Below, piece by piece: positions 17,639 through 26,487 of a stretch of 64,000 nucleotides of DNA. The position numbers and the translations under genes were made by a program. The number at the start of each line of letters is the position of its first letter. Within the stretch, counting starts at the first letter, position 1. This DNA is from Belnapia rosea. Its GTDB lineage: Bacteria; Pseudomonadota; Alphaproteobacteria; Acetobacterales; Acetobacteraceae. The notes below the pieces were generated by a model. That model saw only the letters and a list, made by a program, of their open reading frames with translations. It was not told the DNA's origin and did no database searches. The DNA lies in assembly GCF_900101615.1 (NCBI RefSeq), contig NZ_FMZX01000004.1, forward strand, positions 206,665 through 270,664. Reading direction: 5' to 3'.

Positions 17639-19159
17639 ATGACCCCCGAGGAGATCCTCACCCGCTACCAGGCTGCGCTGGAGCGGCGCCGGCCGCTCGA
17701 GCCCGTCTGGCAGGATTGCTATGCGCATGTCCTGCCCCCGATCGGCCAGGGTGGCGCCCTGTTCGATGCGACGGCGGCCGACGCGGCGGAACAGCTTGCC
17801 GCCTCGCTGCTCGCCGAACTGACCCCGCCCTGGTCCCGCTGGTTCGGCCTCTCCCCCGCCCGCCCGCTGGCCGAGGGCGAGGCCGGCCGTGCCACGGCCG
17901 AGGCGCTGGAGGACGCCGCCGCCGCGCTGCAGGGGCATTTCGACCGCTCCAATTTCGCGGTCGAGATGCACCAGGCCTTCGTCGAGCTGGTGGTGACCGG
18001 CACCGGCGTGCTGCTGGTGGAGGAGGCTCCGCTCGGCGAGGCTTCGGCCTTCCGCTTCGCCGCCCTGCCGCTGCGCGGCGCGGTGCTGGAGGAAGGGCCG
18101 GATGGACGGCTCGACACCGTCTATCGCCTGTCGCGCCTCACCCCCGGCCAGCTCCGCGCGCGCTTCCGCGAGGCGCCGCCCGAATTGGACCGCGCCGGCG
18201 GCGATGCGGCGCCGCTGCCGTTGCTGGAGGCGCTCTGGGCCGAGCGGGGAGGCACCCGCTATGCCGCCATCCTCACCGCCGACCCCGCCCGGCCGCTGCT
18301 GCTGGCCGAGGGCCGCTTCAACGAGAGCCCCTGCATCGCCTTCCGCTGGCTGAAGGTGCCGGGTGAGCTCTACGGCCGCGGCCCGGTGATGAAGGCGCTG
18401 CCGGATATCCGCACCGCCAACAAGGTGGTGGAGCTGGTTCTCAAGAACGCCTCCATCGCCGCCACCGGCATCTGGCAGGCCGAGGATGATGGGGTGCTGA
18501 ACCCGGCGACGGTGAAGCTCGTCCCCGGTGCCATCATTCCTCGCGCGCCGGGCAGCACCGGCCTGACGCCGCTGGCGGCGCCGGGGAATTTCGACGTGTC
18601 CCAGCTCGTGCTGCAGGACCTGCGGGCCCGCATCCGCGGCGCGCTGCTGGCGGACCGGCTCGGCGTGCTGCAGGCCGGGCCGATGACGGCGACCGAGGTG
18701 CTGGAACGCGGCGCCCAGACCGCCCGCCTGCTCGGCGCCACCTATGGGAGGCTGCAGACCGAGCTGCTGACGCCGCTCGTCACCCGCTGCCTCGGCATCC
18801 TCGGCCGGCGTGGCGAAATCCCACCGCTGCTGCTCGACGGGCGCGAGGTGGCGCTGCGCTACGAGAGCCCGCTCGCCCGCATCCAGGGCCGGGCCGATGC
18901 GGCGAACACGCTGCTCTTCCTCCAGGCGGTCAGCCAGCTCGGCGGCGAGGCCACGCGGCAGGTCGATGCCGCGGCGGCCACGCGCTGGCTGGCCCGCACC
19001 CTTGGCGCTCCGGCCGAGGTGCTGAGCGTGATCGCCGATGACCGGAACGGTCAGAGGCGTGAATCACGCGACCAGGCAACAAGCCGCAGCGTGATCGCCG
19101 CGCCTGACCGCGGCGATCACGCTGCGGCGCCTGCCCCAACCCCCTCCAACCGGGAGTGA
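17639..19159 (+). CDS. Phage portal (head-to-tail connector) protein, T7 gp8-like
   Basis: A 506-residue portal protein. Dodecamers of this family form the DNA channel at the capsid vertex and bind terminase. Family-typical stretches are MTPEEILTRYQAALERRRPL, LPPIGQGGALFD, WFRWLKVPGELYGRGP-like text near residue 240, and GPMTATEVLERGAQTARLLG. ATG 17639 is chosen over the upstream open frame, which runs back through the terminator. The final 30 or so residues look non-native: they are encoded by a 20-bp perfect inverted repeat that follows a repeated 13-mer, so the gene end was probably rearranged. Confidence 0.88.
   Translation: MTPEEILTRYQAALERRRPLEPVWQDCYAHVLPPIGQGGALFDATAADAAEQLAASLLAELTPPWSRWFGLSPARPLAEGEAGRATAEALEDAAAALQGHFDRSNFAVEMHQAFVELVVTGTGVLLVEEAPLGEASAFRFAALPLRGAVLEEGPDGRLDTVYRLSRLTPGQLRARFREAPPELDRAGGDAAPLPLLEALWAERGGTRYAAILTADPARPLLLAEGRFNESPCIAFRWLKVPGELYGRGPVMKALPDIRTANKVVELVLKNASIAATGIWQAEDDGVLNPATVKLVPGAIIPRAPGSTGLTPLAAPGNFDVSQLVLQDLRARIRGALLADRLGVLQAGPMTATEVLERGAQTARLLGATYGRLQTELLTPLVTRCLGILGRRGEIPPLLLDGREVALRYESPLARIQGRADAANTLLFLQAVSQLGGEATRQVDAAAATRWLARTLGAPAEVLSVIADDRNGQRRESRDQATSRSVIAAPDRGDHAAAPAPTPSNRE
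19083..19128. repeat. 20-bp perfect inverted repeat inside the portal 3' end
   Basis: GCCGCAGCGTGATCGCCGCG (19083-19102), loop CCTGAC, then its exact complement (19109-19128). The core AGCGTGATCGCCG also occurs at 19025-19037 in the normal portal sequence, so the palindrome seems to contain a copy of nearby coding sequence. In RNA it would form a very stable hairpin just before the scaffold gene, possibly acting as an attenuator or a processing site. Confidence 0.8.
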
Positions 19160-19167
19160 CCCGACCG

Positions 19168-19893
19168 ATGCCCGAGGATCTGTTGCAGCCAGCCGATGCG
19201 GATGGCCCCGTGCCGCGCCCAGCCGATGTGCCGGAGAAATTCTGGGATGCCGAGACCGGCACGCTGCGCATCGAGGCGCTGCTGAAATCCTACCGCGAGC
19301 TGGAGCGCCGCCTCTCGCAGCGCGCCGCCCCGCCCGGCCCCGATATGGCGCCCGAGGAGCTGGGACGCTTCCGCCAGGCGATGGGCATCCCGGACACGCC
19401 GGATGGCTATGCCATCACCCCGACGCATGATCTCTGCTGCGCCGATGCGGCGGTGAACGGACGGCTGCACGCGGCGCATTTCACGCAGGATCAGGCCCAG
19501 CTTGTCTATGAGCTGGCGGCCGAGCGCCTGGTGCCGCTGATCGCCGAGGCGGCGGCCGAGTTCGAGGCCAACCGCCAGCGCGAGAAGCTCGCCGCGCATT
19601 ACGGCGGCGAGGAGCGCTTCAAGGCCATGGCGGCGCAGCTTTCCGCCTGGGGCCGCGCGAAGCTGCCGGCGCCGGTCTATGCCGCCCTGTCCTCCACCGC
19701 CGAGGGCGTGCTTGCGCTCGAGCGGATGATGCAGGGTGACGAGCCCGGCCTGTCCCGCGAGGGCGTCACGCCGCCTGGCGAGAGCGAGGCCGAGCTGCGC
19801 GCCATGATGCGCGACCCGCGCTACTGGCGGACGCGCGAGCCCGCCTTCGTCACCCGCGTGACCGAGGGCTTCCGCCGCCTCGTCGGCCAGTAG
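19168..19893 (+). CDS. Phage capsid scaffold (assembly) protein
   Basis: A 241-residue acidic helical protein between portal and capsid genes, the scaffold position in T7-like phages. The N-terminus (VPEKFWDAETGTLRIEALLK) and RFRQAMGIPDTPDGYAI match the conserved head of podovirus scaffold proteins, and the middle is a long Glu/Ala-rich helix. It would guide procapsid assembly and then leave the particle. ATG 19168 is used; a GTG at 19156 overlaps the portal stop and is an alternative. Confidence 0.85.
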   Translation: MPEDLLQPADADGPVPRPADVPEKFWDAETGTLRIEALLKSYRELERRLSQRAAPPGPDMAPEELGRFRQAMGIPDTPDGYAITPTHDLCCADAAVNGRLHAAHFTQDQAQLVYELAAERLVPLIAEAAAEFEANRQREKLAAHYGGEERFKAMAAQLSAWGRAKLPAPVYAALSSTAEGVLALERMMQGDEPGLSREGVTPPGESEAELRAMMRDPRYWRTREPAFVTRVTEGFRRLVGQ

Positions 19894-19957
19894 CCGCCGC
19901 ACCTCATTCCGCCGCGAACAACCTCGCCCGCGCGACAAGCGGGCGGGGCCGCGGCGT

Positions 19958-20005
19958 GCCGTGCCGATGCGGTCCCGCAAGCGGGGCAAACCGCGGCGGC
20001 ACGGC
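19958..20005 (+). promoter_or_regulatory. Stacked hairpin in capsid-gene leader
   Basis: Three nested stems: GCCGTGCCG (19958-19966) with CGGCACGGC (19997-20005), inside it GCGGT with ACCGC, and at the tip CCCGC-AA-GCGGG. It fills the 139-base gap before the capsid gene, whose AAGG ribosome site follows 15 or so bases later. Such a structure could stabilise the capsid mRNA 5' end or mark a processing site. Confidence 0.6.
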
Positions 20006-20032
20006 CCCCCAACCCAAGCCGAAGGGCAGACC

Positions 20033-20866
20033 ATGTCCAGCTCGATCGACCAGGCCTTCATCAAGCAGTATGCCGCCGAGGTGCAGGAAGCCTATCAGCG
20101 CCAGGGCAGCAAGCTGCGCCCCATGGTGCGCAGCAAGGCCGAGGTGCGCGGCGCCTCGACCATCTTCCAGAAGGTCGGCCGCGGCACCGCCGCCGCCAAG
20201 GCGCGCAACGGTGTCGTGCCGGTCATGAACATCGACCACACCAATGTCGAATGCTTCCTGCAGGACTACTATGCCGGCGACTGGGTCGACCGGATGGACG
20301 AGCTCAAGACCAATCTCGACGAGCGCGCGGTGGTGGCGAATGCCGGCGCCTACGCCCTCGGCCGCAAGACCGACGAGCTCATCATCGCCGCGCTCGATGC
20401 CGGCACCAATGAGGCGATCGGCACCAATAGCGGCGAGACCGACAATGACGGCCTGACCCGCGCCAAGGTGCTGCTCGCCTTCCAGATGCTCGGCAACGCG
20501 GATGTGCCGGATGACGGCAACCGCTTCGCTATCGTCGGCTGGAGGCAGTGGAGCGAGCTGCTGACCATCCAGGAATTCGCCAACACCCAGTATATGGGCG
20601 CGGACGAGCTGCCCTGGAAGGGCACCCAGGCGAAGCGCTGGCTCGGCGCCACCTGGATGCCGCATAGCGGCCTGACCAAGAACGGCGCGCTGCGCTACTG
20701 CTACTTCTTCCACAAGACGGCGATCGGCCATGCCTCGGCGGCCGAGATCAGCACCGATGTCACCTGGCATGGCGACCGCGCCGCGCATTTCGTCAACACG
20801 ATGATGAGCCAGGGCGCCGTGCTGGTCGACAATGCCGGCCTCGTCCGGATGCGCTGCAAGGAATAG
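20033..20866 (+). CDS. Phage major capsid protein, podovirus type
   Basis: A 277-residue protein in the capsid position of the cassette. The start MSSSIDQAFIKQYAAEVQ, the stretch STIFQKVGRGTA, and NTMMSQGAVLVDNAGLVRM at the end are typical of the short podovirus-type capsid proteins of proteobacterial phages and prophages. It is preceded by a structured leader and followed by a GC hairpin, the same layout as T7 gene 10 and its terminator. The frame is intact and shows no decay. Length is slightly under that of T7 gp10A. Confidence 0.85.
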   Translation: MSSSIDQAFIKQYAAEVQEAYQRQGSKLRPMVRSKAEVRGASTIFQKVGRGTAAAKARNGVVPVMNIDHTNVECFLQDYYAGDWVDRMDELKTNLDERAVVANAGAYALGRKTDELIIAALDAGTNEAIGTNSGETDNDGLTRAKVLLAFQMLGNADVPDDGNRFAIVGWRQWSELLTIQEFANTQYMGADELPWKGTQAKRWLGATWMPHSGLTKNGALRYCYFFHKTAIGHASAAEISTDVTWHGDRAAHFVNTMMSQGAVLVDNAGLVRMRCKE

Positions 20867-20876
20867 CGCAGCCACC

Positions 20877-20904
20877 GCCCCGCCCCGCGCCTGCGGGGTG
20901 GGGC
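20877..20904 (+). terminator. GC-rich hairpin downstream of capsid gene
   Basis: GCCCCGCCCCGC, loop GCCT, GCGGGGTGGGGC: 12 pairs with one G-T wobble, starting 10 bases after the capsid stop and followed by ACCCCTTTCCC. In T7 the main terminator lies at this point, lowering expression of the tail genes relative to capsid. The weak T-tract suggests partial termination. Confidence 0.5.
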
Positions 20905-20938
20905 ACCCCTTTCCCTCACCGCCGGAGTCCCGATCCCG

Positions 20939-21508
20939 ATGGCCCTCTCCGCCCTCGCGCTCTGCACGCGCGCGCTGCTGAAGATCGGCACCCAGCCGAT
21001 CGCCTCGCTCGACGAAGGCACCGCCGAGGCCGAGGTGGCGGCCAACCTCTATGCCGGTACGCGCGATGCGCTGCTCGCCGCGCATCCCTGGAGCTTCGCC
21101 ACCGGCCAAGCCTGCCTGCCGCGCCTGGCGGCGACGCCGGTGGCGGATTACCGGCACGCCTTCCAGCTGCCCGCCGGCTTCCTGCGTGCCCTCTCGGCCG
21201 GCATGCCGCAGAGTGGCCGTGGCCTTGACTACCGGCTTTTCGAGGACCGGCTGCATTGCAACGCGCCGCAAGTCGTCCTCAGCTACATCTTCCGCCCCGA
21301 TGAAAGCGCCTTCCCGGCCCTGTTCGCCGCAGCCCTCGCCACGCGCCTCGCCGCGGAATTCTGCATCCCGCTGACCGAGAATACGGGTCGCGCCCAGGCG
21401 CTGCTGGCCCAGGCGGAGGCGGAGCTGCGCACGGCCCGCCGCGCCGACAGCCAGCAGGCGACGCCGCGCGCCATCGAGGATTTCCCGCTGGTCGCGGTGC
21501 GGGGCTGA
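20939..21508 (+). CDS. Tail tubular protein A-like (T7 gp11 type)
   Basis: A 189-residue tail adaptor. It has the family hallmarks: an N-terminal helix (SALALCTRALLKIGTQPI), then EAEVAANLYAGTRDALLAAHPWSFA, the beta region around RLFEDRLHCNAPQVVLSYIFRP, and a C-terminal helix. Twelve copies would extend the portal ring. It is followed after two bases by the tail tube nozzle gene, the order seen in T7 (gp11-gp12). Confidence 0.85.
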   Translation: MALSALALCTRALLKIGTQPIASLDEGTAEAEVAANLYAGTRDALLAAHPWSFATGQACLPRLAATPVADYRHAFQLPAGFLRALSAGMPQSGRGLDYRLFEDRLHCNAPQVVLSYIFRPDESAFPALFAAALATRLAAEFCIPLTENTGRAQALLAQAEAELRTARRADSQQATPRAIEDFPLVAVRG

Positions 21509-21510
21509 GC

Positions 21511-23391
21511 ATGGCGCAAGCCCGCACGCTGAAGACCAGCTTCACCGCCGGCGAGGTGGCGCCCGCGCTGCTCGGCCGGCCGGACCTGCGCGCCTATGCC
21601 AACGGCGCGCGGCGGCTGCGCAACGTCGTCATCCAGCCGACCGGCGGCGTCACGCGCCGGCCAGGTCTCCGCCATGTGGCGATGCTGCCCGGCCCGGCGC
21701 GGCTCGTCGCCTTCGAGTTCAACACGGAGCAGGCCTATCTGCTGGTGCTGACCGATGGCCTGCTGACGGTGTTCATCGATGACGGACCGGTTGCGCAATT
21801 CCCGGCGCCCTGGACGGCGGCGATGCTGCCGCAGCTCGCCTTCACCCAGAGCGCCGACACGCTGCTGATCTGTCACCCCGAGCTGCCGCCGCAGCGGGTG
21901 ACGCGGACCAGCCACGTCGCCTGGACGATCGCACCCTGGACCTTCCTGCGCGAGCCCTTCCACCGTTTCGCATCGCCCGAGGTCACGCTGACGCCAAGTG
22001 CCGCGACCGGCAGCATCACCCTCGGCGCCTCGGCTGCGCTCTTCACGGCGGCCCATGCCGGGATACGCTTCCGCATCGGCGGTAGGCGGGTGGTGGTGAC
22101 CGCCGTGGTCTCGCCGACCCAGGCGATTGCCGTGGTGGAGGAAGCCCTCGCCGGCACCGCGGCGACTGCCGACTGGGACGAGGCGGCCTTCTCGCCGGTG
22201 CATGGCTGGCCGGTGACGCTCTGCTTCCACCAGGACCGGCTGGTGCTGGGCGGCTCCCGCGACCTGCCGAACCGGCTCTGGCTGTCCCGCACCGGGGATC
22301 TCCTCAACTTCGATCCAGGGACCGGGCTCGACGACCAGGCGATCGAGTTCAGCCTCGTCTCCGACCAGGTGAACGCCATCCGCGCCGTCTTCTCCGGCCA
22401 GCACCTGCAGGTCTTCACCTCCGGCACGGAATGGATGGTGAGCGGCGCGCCGCTGACGCCGGGCAGCATCCAGCTCGACCGGCAGACCCGCGTCGGCTCG
22501 ATCACGGCGCGCATGGTGCCGCCCGTCGATGTCGATGGTGCCACCATCTTCGCCAGCCGCAGCGGGCAGGGGATCTTCGAGTTCGCCTATACCGACCTGC
22601 AGCAGCTCTACCAGGCGAATGATCTCGGCCTCGTCGCGCAGCATCTGGTCCGAGACCCGGTCTCCATGTGCTACGACCAGCGCCGCCGGCTGCTGCATGT
22701 GGCGATGGCGGATGGCAGCCTCTCCACCCTCACGCTCTACCGCGCCGAGCAGGTCACCGCCTGGACCCGGCAGGAGACGGATGGCGCCTTCCGGGCGCTG
22801 GCCGAGATCGAGGGCACCGTCTGGGCGGTGGTGGAGCGCGGCGGCACGCTGCGGCTCGAGCGCTTCGACGAGGCGCTCGGCCTCGATGCCGCGCTGACCG
22901 GCACCGCCGCAACGCCGCAGGATGAATGGCTTGGCCTGTCGCATCTCGAGGGGCAGGTGGTGGGCGTCGTCGCCGAGGGTGCGCCGCGCGAGGCGGCGTT
23001 GGTGCGGAATGGCCGCGTCACCATCGACCCGCCCGCCACCGGCGTGCAGGTCGGCCTCGCCTTTCGCCATGTGATCGAGCCATTGCCGCCCGATCTCGGG
23101 ACGGCGCTCGGCACCCGCGCGGCGCCGGTCCGGCTGGTCTCCGTCACCTTCCGCCTGCTGGAGACGGCCTCGCTCGCGGTCGATCTCGGGCGGGGCGCGC
23201 AGCCGGTGCCCTTTCGCCGGCTCGACACGCCGATGCTCGATGCGGGACCCGCGCCCTTCAGCGGCGATGTGCGGCTGCGGGCGCTCGGTTGGAGAAGCGA
23301 CGCGATGCGGCCGCTCTGGCGCATCGAGGACGACGCGCCGCTGCCGATGACGCTGCTTTCCGTCACCACCGATACGAGGATGACCGACTGA
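21511..23391 (+). CDS. Tail tubular protein B-like (T7 gp12 type nozzle)
   Basis: A 626-residue tail nozzle protein. The start TLKTSFTAGEVAPALLGRPD and RLRNVVIQPTGGVTRRPGL are the conserved N-terminal signature. Further family text includes FHQDRLVLGGSRDLPNRLW and FSGQHLQVFTSGTEWMV. The rest is beta-rich. The stop overlaps the next start (TGATG). Together with the gp11-like adaptor it would build the short tail. Confidence 0.9.
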   Translation: MAQARTLKTSFTAGEVAPALLGRPDLRAYANGARRLRNVVIQPTGGVTRRPGLRHVAMLPGPARLVAFEFNTEQAYLLVLTDGLLTVFIDDGPVAQFPAPWTAAMLPQLAFTQSADTLLICHPELPPQRVTRTSHVAWTIAPWTFLREPFHRFASPEVTLTPSAATGSITLGASAALFTAAHAGIRFRIGGRRVVVTAVVSPTQAIAVVEEALAGTAATADWDEAAFSPVHGWPVTLCFHQDRLVLGGSRDLPNRLWLSRTGDLLNFDPGTGLDDQAIEFSLVSDQVNAIRAVFSGQHLQVFTSGTEWMVSGAPLTPGSIQLDRQTRVGSITARMVPPVDVDGATIFASRSGQGIFEFAYTDLQQLYQANDLGLVAQHLVRDPVSMCYDQRRRLLHVAMADGSLSTLTLYRAEQVTAWTRQETDGAFRALAEIEGTVWAVVERGGTLRLERFDEALGLDAALTGTAATPQDEWLGLSHLEGQVVGVVAEGAPREAALVRNGRVTIDPPATGVQVGLAFRHVIEPLPPDLGTALGTRAAPVRLVSVTFRLLETASLAVDLGRGAQPVPFRRLDTPMLDAGPAPFSGDVRLRALGWRSDAMRPLWRIEDDAPLPMTLLSVTTDTRMTD

Positions 23392-23831
23392 TGGGCGCAC
23401 TCAGCTCGATCGCGACCGTGCTTGGCGCCGGCGCGACCATCTACGGCCAGGTCCGCCAGGCCGGGGCGCAGAACGCCGCCAGCAAGGCCCAGGCCGAGAT
23501 CAATGCCGGGCAGCAACTGGCGCGACAGCAGGTGCTGCTCGCGCAGCAGAGGGAGGCGGCGCTGCAGCGGCAGGCGGTGCTGGCGCGTACCGTCGCATCG
23601 GCCCGCGCCCGCCTCGCCGCGGCCGGCGTCTCGCCGGATACGGGTTCGGCGGCGGCCGTCACCGGCGGCATGGCGGGGGAGGCGGCGGCGGCGCAGGGGG
23701 CGGATGACGCCACGCTGCGCGCCCGCCTCGCCGATGGCCGGAGCAGCCTGCTGAACCCGGATGGCACGGTGACCGCGCTGCTGCGCTCAGGCCGCAGCTT
23801 CGGAACCATCGCCCGGACCCTGTTGGATTAG
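23391..23831 (+). CDS. Internal virion/ejection-type small protein
   Basis: A 146-residue Ala/Gln-rich helical protein: a glycine-rich N-terminus (GALSSIATVLGAGATIYGQV), a long amphipathic helix, and SARARLAAAGVSPDTGSAAA. This form matches small internal virion proteins (T7 gp14-like) that enter the cell envelope during DNA ejection. The large partners normally encoded next (gp15- and gp16-like, including a transglycosylase) are absent, so any ejection machine would be reduced. Confidence 0.65.
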   Translation: MGALSSIATVLGAGATIYGQVRQAGAQNAASKAQAEINAGQQLARQQVLLAQQREAALQRQAVLARTVASARARLAAAGVSPDTGSAAAVTGGMAGEAAAAQGADDATLRARLADGRSSLLNPDGTVTALLRSGRSFGTIARTLLD

Positions 23832-23840
23832 GAGCGAAGC

Positions 23841-26174
23841 ATGGACGACCATATCAGGATCGGCGACATCGCGCCCCGGGTGCAGTACCAGGCGGATGGC
23901 GTGCAGACCGGCTTCACCTATCCCTTTCCGGTTTTCTCGGCGGCGGATATCGAGGTGCGGCTGGACGGCGTGCCGCGGGCCGGCGGCTTCGTCGTCACCA
24001 ATGCCGGGGCGAGCGAGGGCGGTACCGTCGTCTTCGACCAGCCGCCGCGCGCCGGCACGCGCATCACGCTGCGGCGCGCCATGGTGGTGGCCCGCACCAC
24101 GGATTTCCAGTCGAACGGCATCCTTCGCGCCCGCACCCTGAACGATGAGCTGGACTACCAGGTCGCCATCCTGCAGGAGGTCAAGGACGGCCTCGGCAAC
24201 GCGCTGCATCTCGATCCGTCAGAAAGCGGGCCGACGGCGCTGCCGCTGCGCGGGGCACGGGCCAACCGGCTGCTCGGCTTCGACAGCCTCGGCAACATCG
24301 CCACCTTTGGCCGGGACGAAGGGCTGCTCACCACCGGCTTCCCGGGCGGTGTGCCGCGCACGGTGGAGGACAAGTTGGCCGAACGCCTGACCGCGCGGGA
24401 TTTCGGCGCGACGGGCGACGGCATGACCGATGACGGCCCGGCGTTGCAGATGGCGATGACGGCGGCAGGGGCCAGCGGCAAGCTGCTCGAGATCGGGGAG
24501 GGGACCTTCCGCACCGGCCAGGCCCTGACCCTGCCGGGTGCGGCGGCCGGCCTCCTCATGCGCGGCACGATCCTCTATGCCGGTCCGGCCGGGCAGGCGG
24601 CGCTGACGCTCGGCGATGGCGGCGCGGCCAACAACCAGGGCAAGCTCTATACCGGCCTTGCGGTGCTCCGCGCGACGCAGAGCGACTGGTCCAGCGAGGG
24701 CGATGTCGGCATCCGCATCCGCAACATCGATGCCTGCCTGGTCGATATCCGCCGGGCGGAACGCTTCACCATCGGCGTCCAGGTGGTGGGCGATGCGCGG
24801 GGCAGCGAGGACAGCGACCTGCGCTATGGCAGGCTGGTCGACAACCGCATCGGCCTCGACCTGCGGACGCTGACCGCCAGCGGCTGGGTGAACTCGCTGC
24901 GCCACCAGGGTGGGCATTTCGCCTGTTCGAGCGCGACGAACCCGGCCCTGCCGCGCTTCGGCGTGCGGCTCTCCGCCGCGCCGGGGGCCTATGTGCTGCA
25001 CAACACGCATCTCTTCACCGGCCCGGCCTTCGAGCTGCAACGCCAGGGCACCCCAGGGGCGGTGGATGCCATTCCCTTCCTCATCGAGGTGGATGGCCGC
25101 GGGCTGACCGCGACGGGCGTGCGGATGGAGGCCTGCTCGCCCTATGTGGCCCGTCATACCGGCGGCTTCAGCGATGCGCGCTACGAGGTGGCCTATGTCG
25201 GCACCTACGGCTTCCTCGGCTGTGCCGTGCAGTACCAGGGTGCCAGCCGGGCGGGTGGCACGGTGGTGCCGATGCACCAGGCGGCGGCGGCCATCGGCAC
25301 GCCGCGGCTGGTGGCGGCGGCGGAGAATGTGCGGACGCTCGCCTTCCGCCAGGGCATCTCGGTCGCGGACGGAATCGGCTTCGACCAGCTCGCCGTGCTG
25401 TCGGGCAACCCCTCGGGGCCGCCCTCGACGCTCAACGGCTTCTGCTTCCCGGGCCTCAACCTCCTCACGCTGAACCCCGATGACGTCACCATCCCGACCT
25501 CCCGTGCCCTCGCCTTCGTCGTCGATTGCAGCCAGTGCAAGGAGTTCTTCATCGCCGCCGAAGGCAGCGGCCTCCGCCCGATGGTGATGCAGTTCGATGG
25601 CGCGGAGACTGTGCTGGGCGCCGGCAGCCCCGTGCTGTTCTCCAACATGAACGCCGTGATGCAGGGCGCGCCTTCCTACTGGTGGGAGGGCAATGCGGAT
25701 CTCGACAGCCTTACCGGCGGGCTGGCGCTCAACAGGCTGCAGCGCGTGACGCTGAGCGCCGATGCGCACTATGCGGCCATCGGCATCCGCGGCAGCTCGG
25801 CGAGCGCGGTGCTGCGCGCGCTCCGCCTCTATACCTCGGCCCTGCATGCGCCACGGCTGCTCTATGGCGGCTCGCGCGCCTGGGGCCGGCGGGAATACAC
25901 GGTGAGCGATGGCGGCTGGACCATCCCGGCCCTCGCCGCGGGCGCGACCGCGACCTATGACGTGACGCTCCCCGGGGTGCGGCAGGGCGATTTCGTCCGC
26001 GTCGGCTTCGCCCAGGCAAGCGGCTTCCAGAATGGCGGCGTCGTCTTCCATGCCTCGGTCGGCGGTACGGCCGGCAGCAACCAGGTGCGGGTAACGGCGC
26101 AGAATGTCAGCGGCGGTGCCATCACCCTTGGCGCCGGCACGCTCTATGTCCGCGCCACCAAGCCGCGGCTGTGA
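23841..26174 (+). CDS. Tail fibre/tailspike with pectate-lyase-like beta-helix
   Basis: A 777-residue receptor-binding protein. Residues 1-110 match the T7 tail-fibre N-terminal attachment domain (VQYQADGVQTGFTYPFPVF, then TLNDELDYQVAILQE). Around residues 185-250 is the pectate-lyase-superfamily entry motif DFGATGDGMTDDGPALQ, followed by repeating short strands consistent with a right-handed beta-helix. The end has an all-beta domain. It probably binds or cleaves a surface polysaccharide and sets the target range. Polysaccharide specificity cannot be predicted. Confidence 0.85.
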   Translation: MDDHIRIGDIAPRVQYQADGVQTGFTYPFPVFSAADIEVRLDGVPRAGGFVVTNAGASEGGTVVFDQPPRAGTRITLRRAMVVARTTDFQSNGILRARTLNDELDYQVAILQEVKDGLGNALHLDPSESGPTALPLRGARANRLLGFDSLGNIATFGRDEGLLTTGFPGGVPRTVEDKLAERLTARDFGATGDGMTDDGPALQMAMTAAGASGKLLEIGEGTFRTGQALTLPGAAAGLLMRGTILYAGPAGQAALTLGDGGAANNQGKLYTGLAVLRATQSDWSSEGDVGIRIRNIDACLVDIRRAERFTIGVQVVGDARGSEDSDLRYGRLVDNRIGLDLRTLTASGWVNSLRHQGGHFACSSATNPALPRFGVRLSAAPGAYVLHNTHLFTGPAFELQRQGTPGAVDAIPFLIEVDGRGLTATGVRMEACSPYVARHTGGFSDARYEVAYVGTYGFLGCAVQYQGASRAGGTVVPMHQAAAAIGTPRLVAAAENVRTLAFRQGISVADGIGFDQLAVLSGNPSGPPSTLNGFCFPGLNLLTLNPDDVTIPTSRALAFVVDCSQCKEFFIAAEGSGLRPMVMQFDGAETVLGAGSPVLFSNMNAVMQGAPSYWWEGNADLDSLTGGLALNRLQRVTLSADAHYAAIGIRGSSASAVLRALRLYTSALHAPRLLYGGSRAWGRREYTVSDGGWTIPALAAGATATYDVTLPGVRQGDFVRVGFAQASGFQNGGVVFHASVGGTAGSNQVRVTAQNVSGGAITLGAGTLYVRATKPRL

Positions 26175-26181
26175 GCGCGGC

Positions 26182-26487
26182 ATGGCGGCGAAGCGCAAGC
26201 TCCTCGTCGCCGGCGACTTCGCCGGCGCGGCGGCGCTCCTCTTCAGGGACTACCGCAATTTTGTCGGGATCTGCGCGGAGGAGCCGGACGATGCCGTCAT
26301 CAAGGCCTTCGCCTCGCGGCACACGGCCGGCCGCACCGCGCTCGCCCATATCGACCAGCTGCTGAAGCTCGCCGCCGAGACCGGCGACGAGGCGCAGCAG
26401 CAAGCCGTCAGCGATGTGCTGGCCGAATGGCGCAGCATCATGCCGCAACTGCCGGAGGAGGAGAATGACGGAGGCGCCGGAGGCTGA
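26182..26487 (+). CDS. Probable terminase small subunit or TerS-like phage protein
   Basis: A 101-residue protein, start ATG 26182 (MAAKRKLLVAGDF), helical, ending in an acidic tail (PQLPEEENDGGAGG). It overlaps the large terminase gene by 23 bases, the usual place of the small, DNA-recognising terminase subunit. No clear helix-turn-helix is visible, so the assignment rests on position and size. Confidence 0.55.
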   Translation: MAAKRKLLVAGDFAGAAALLFRDYRNFVGICAEEPDDAVIKAFASRHTAGRTALAHIDQLLKLAAETGDEAQQQAVSDVLAEWRSIMPQLPEEENDGGAGG

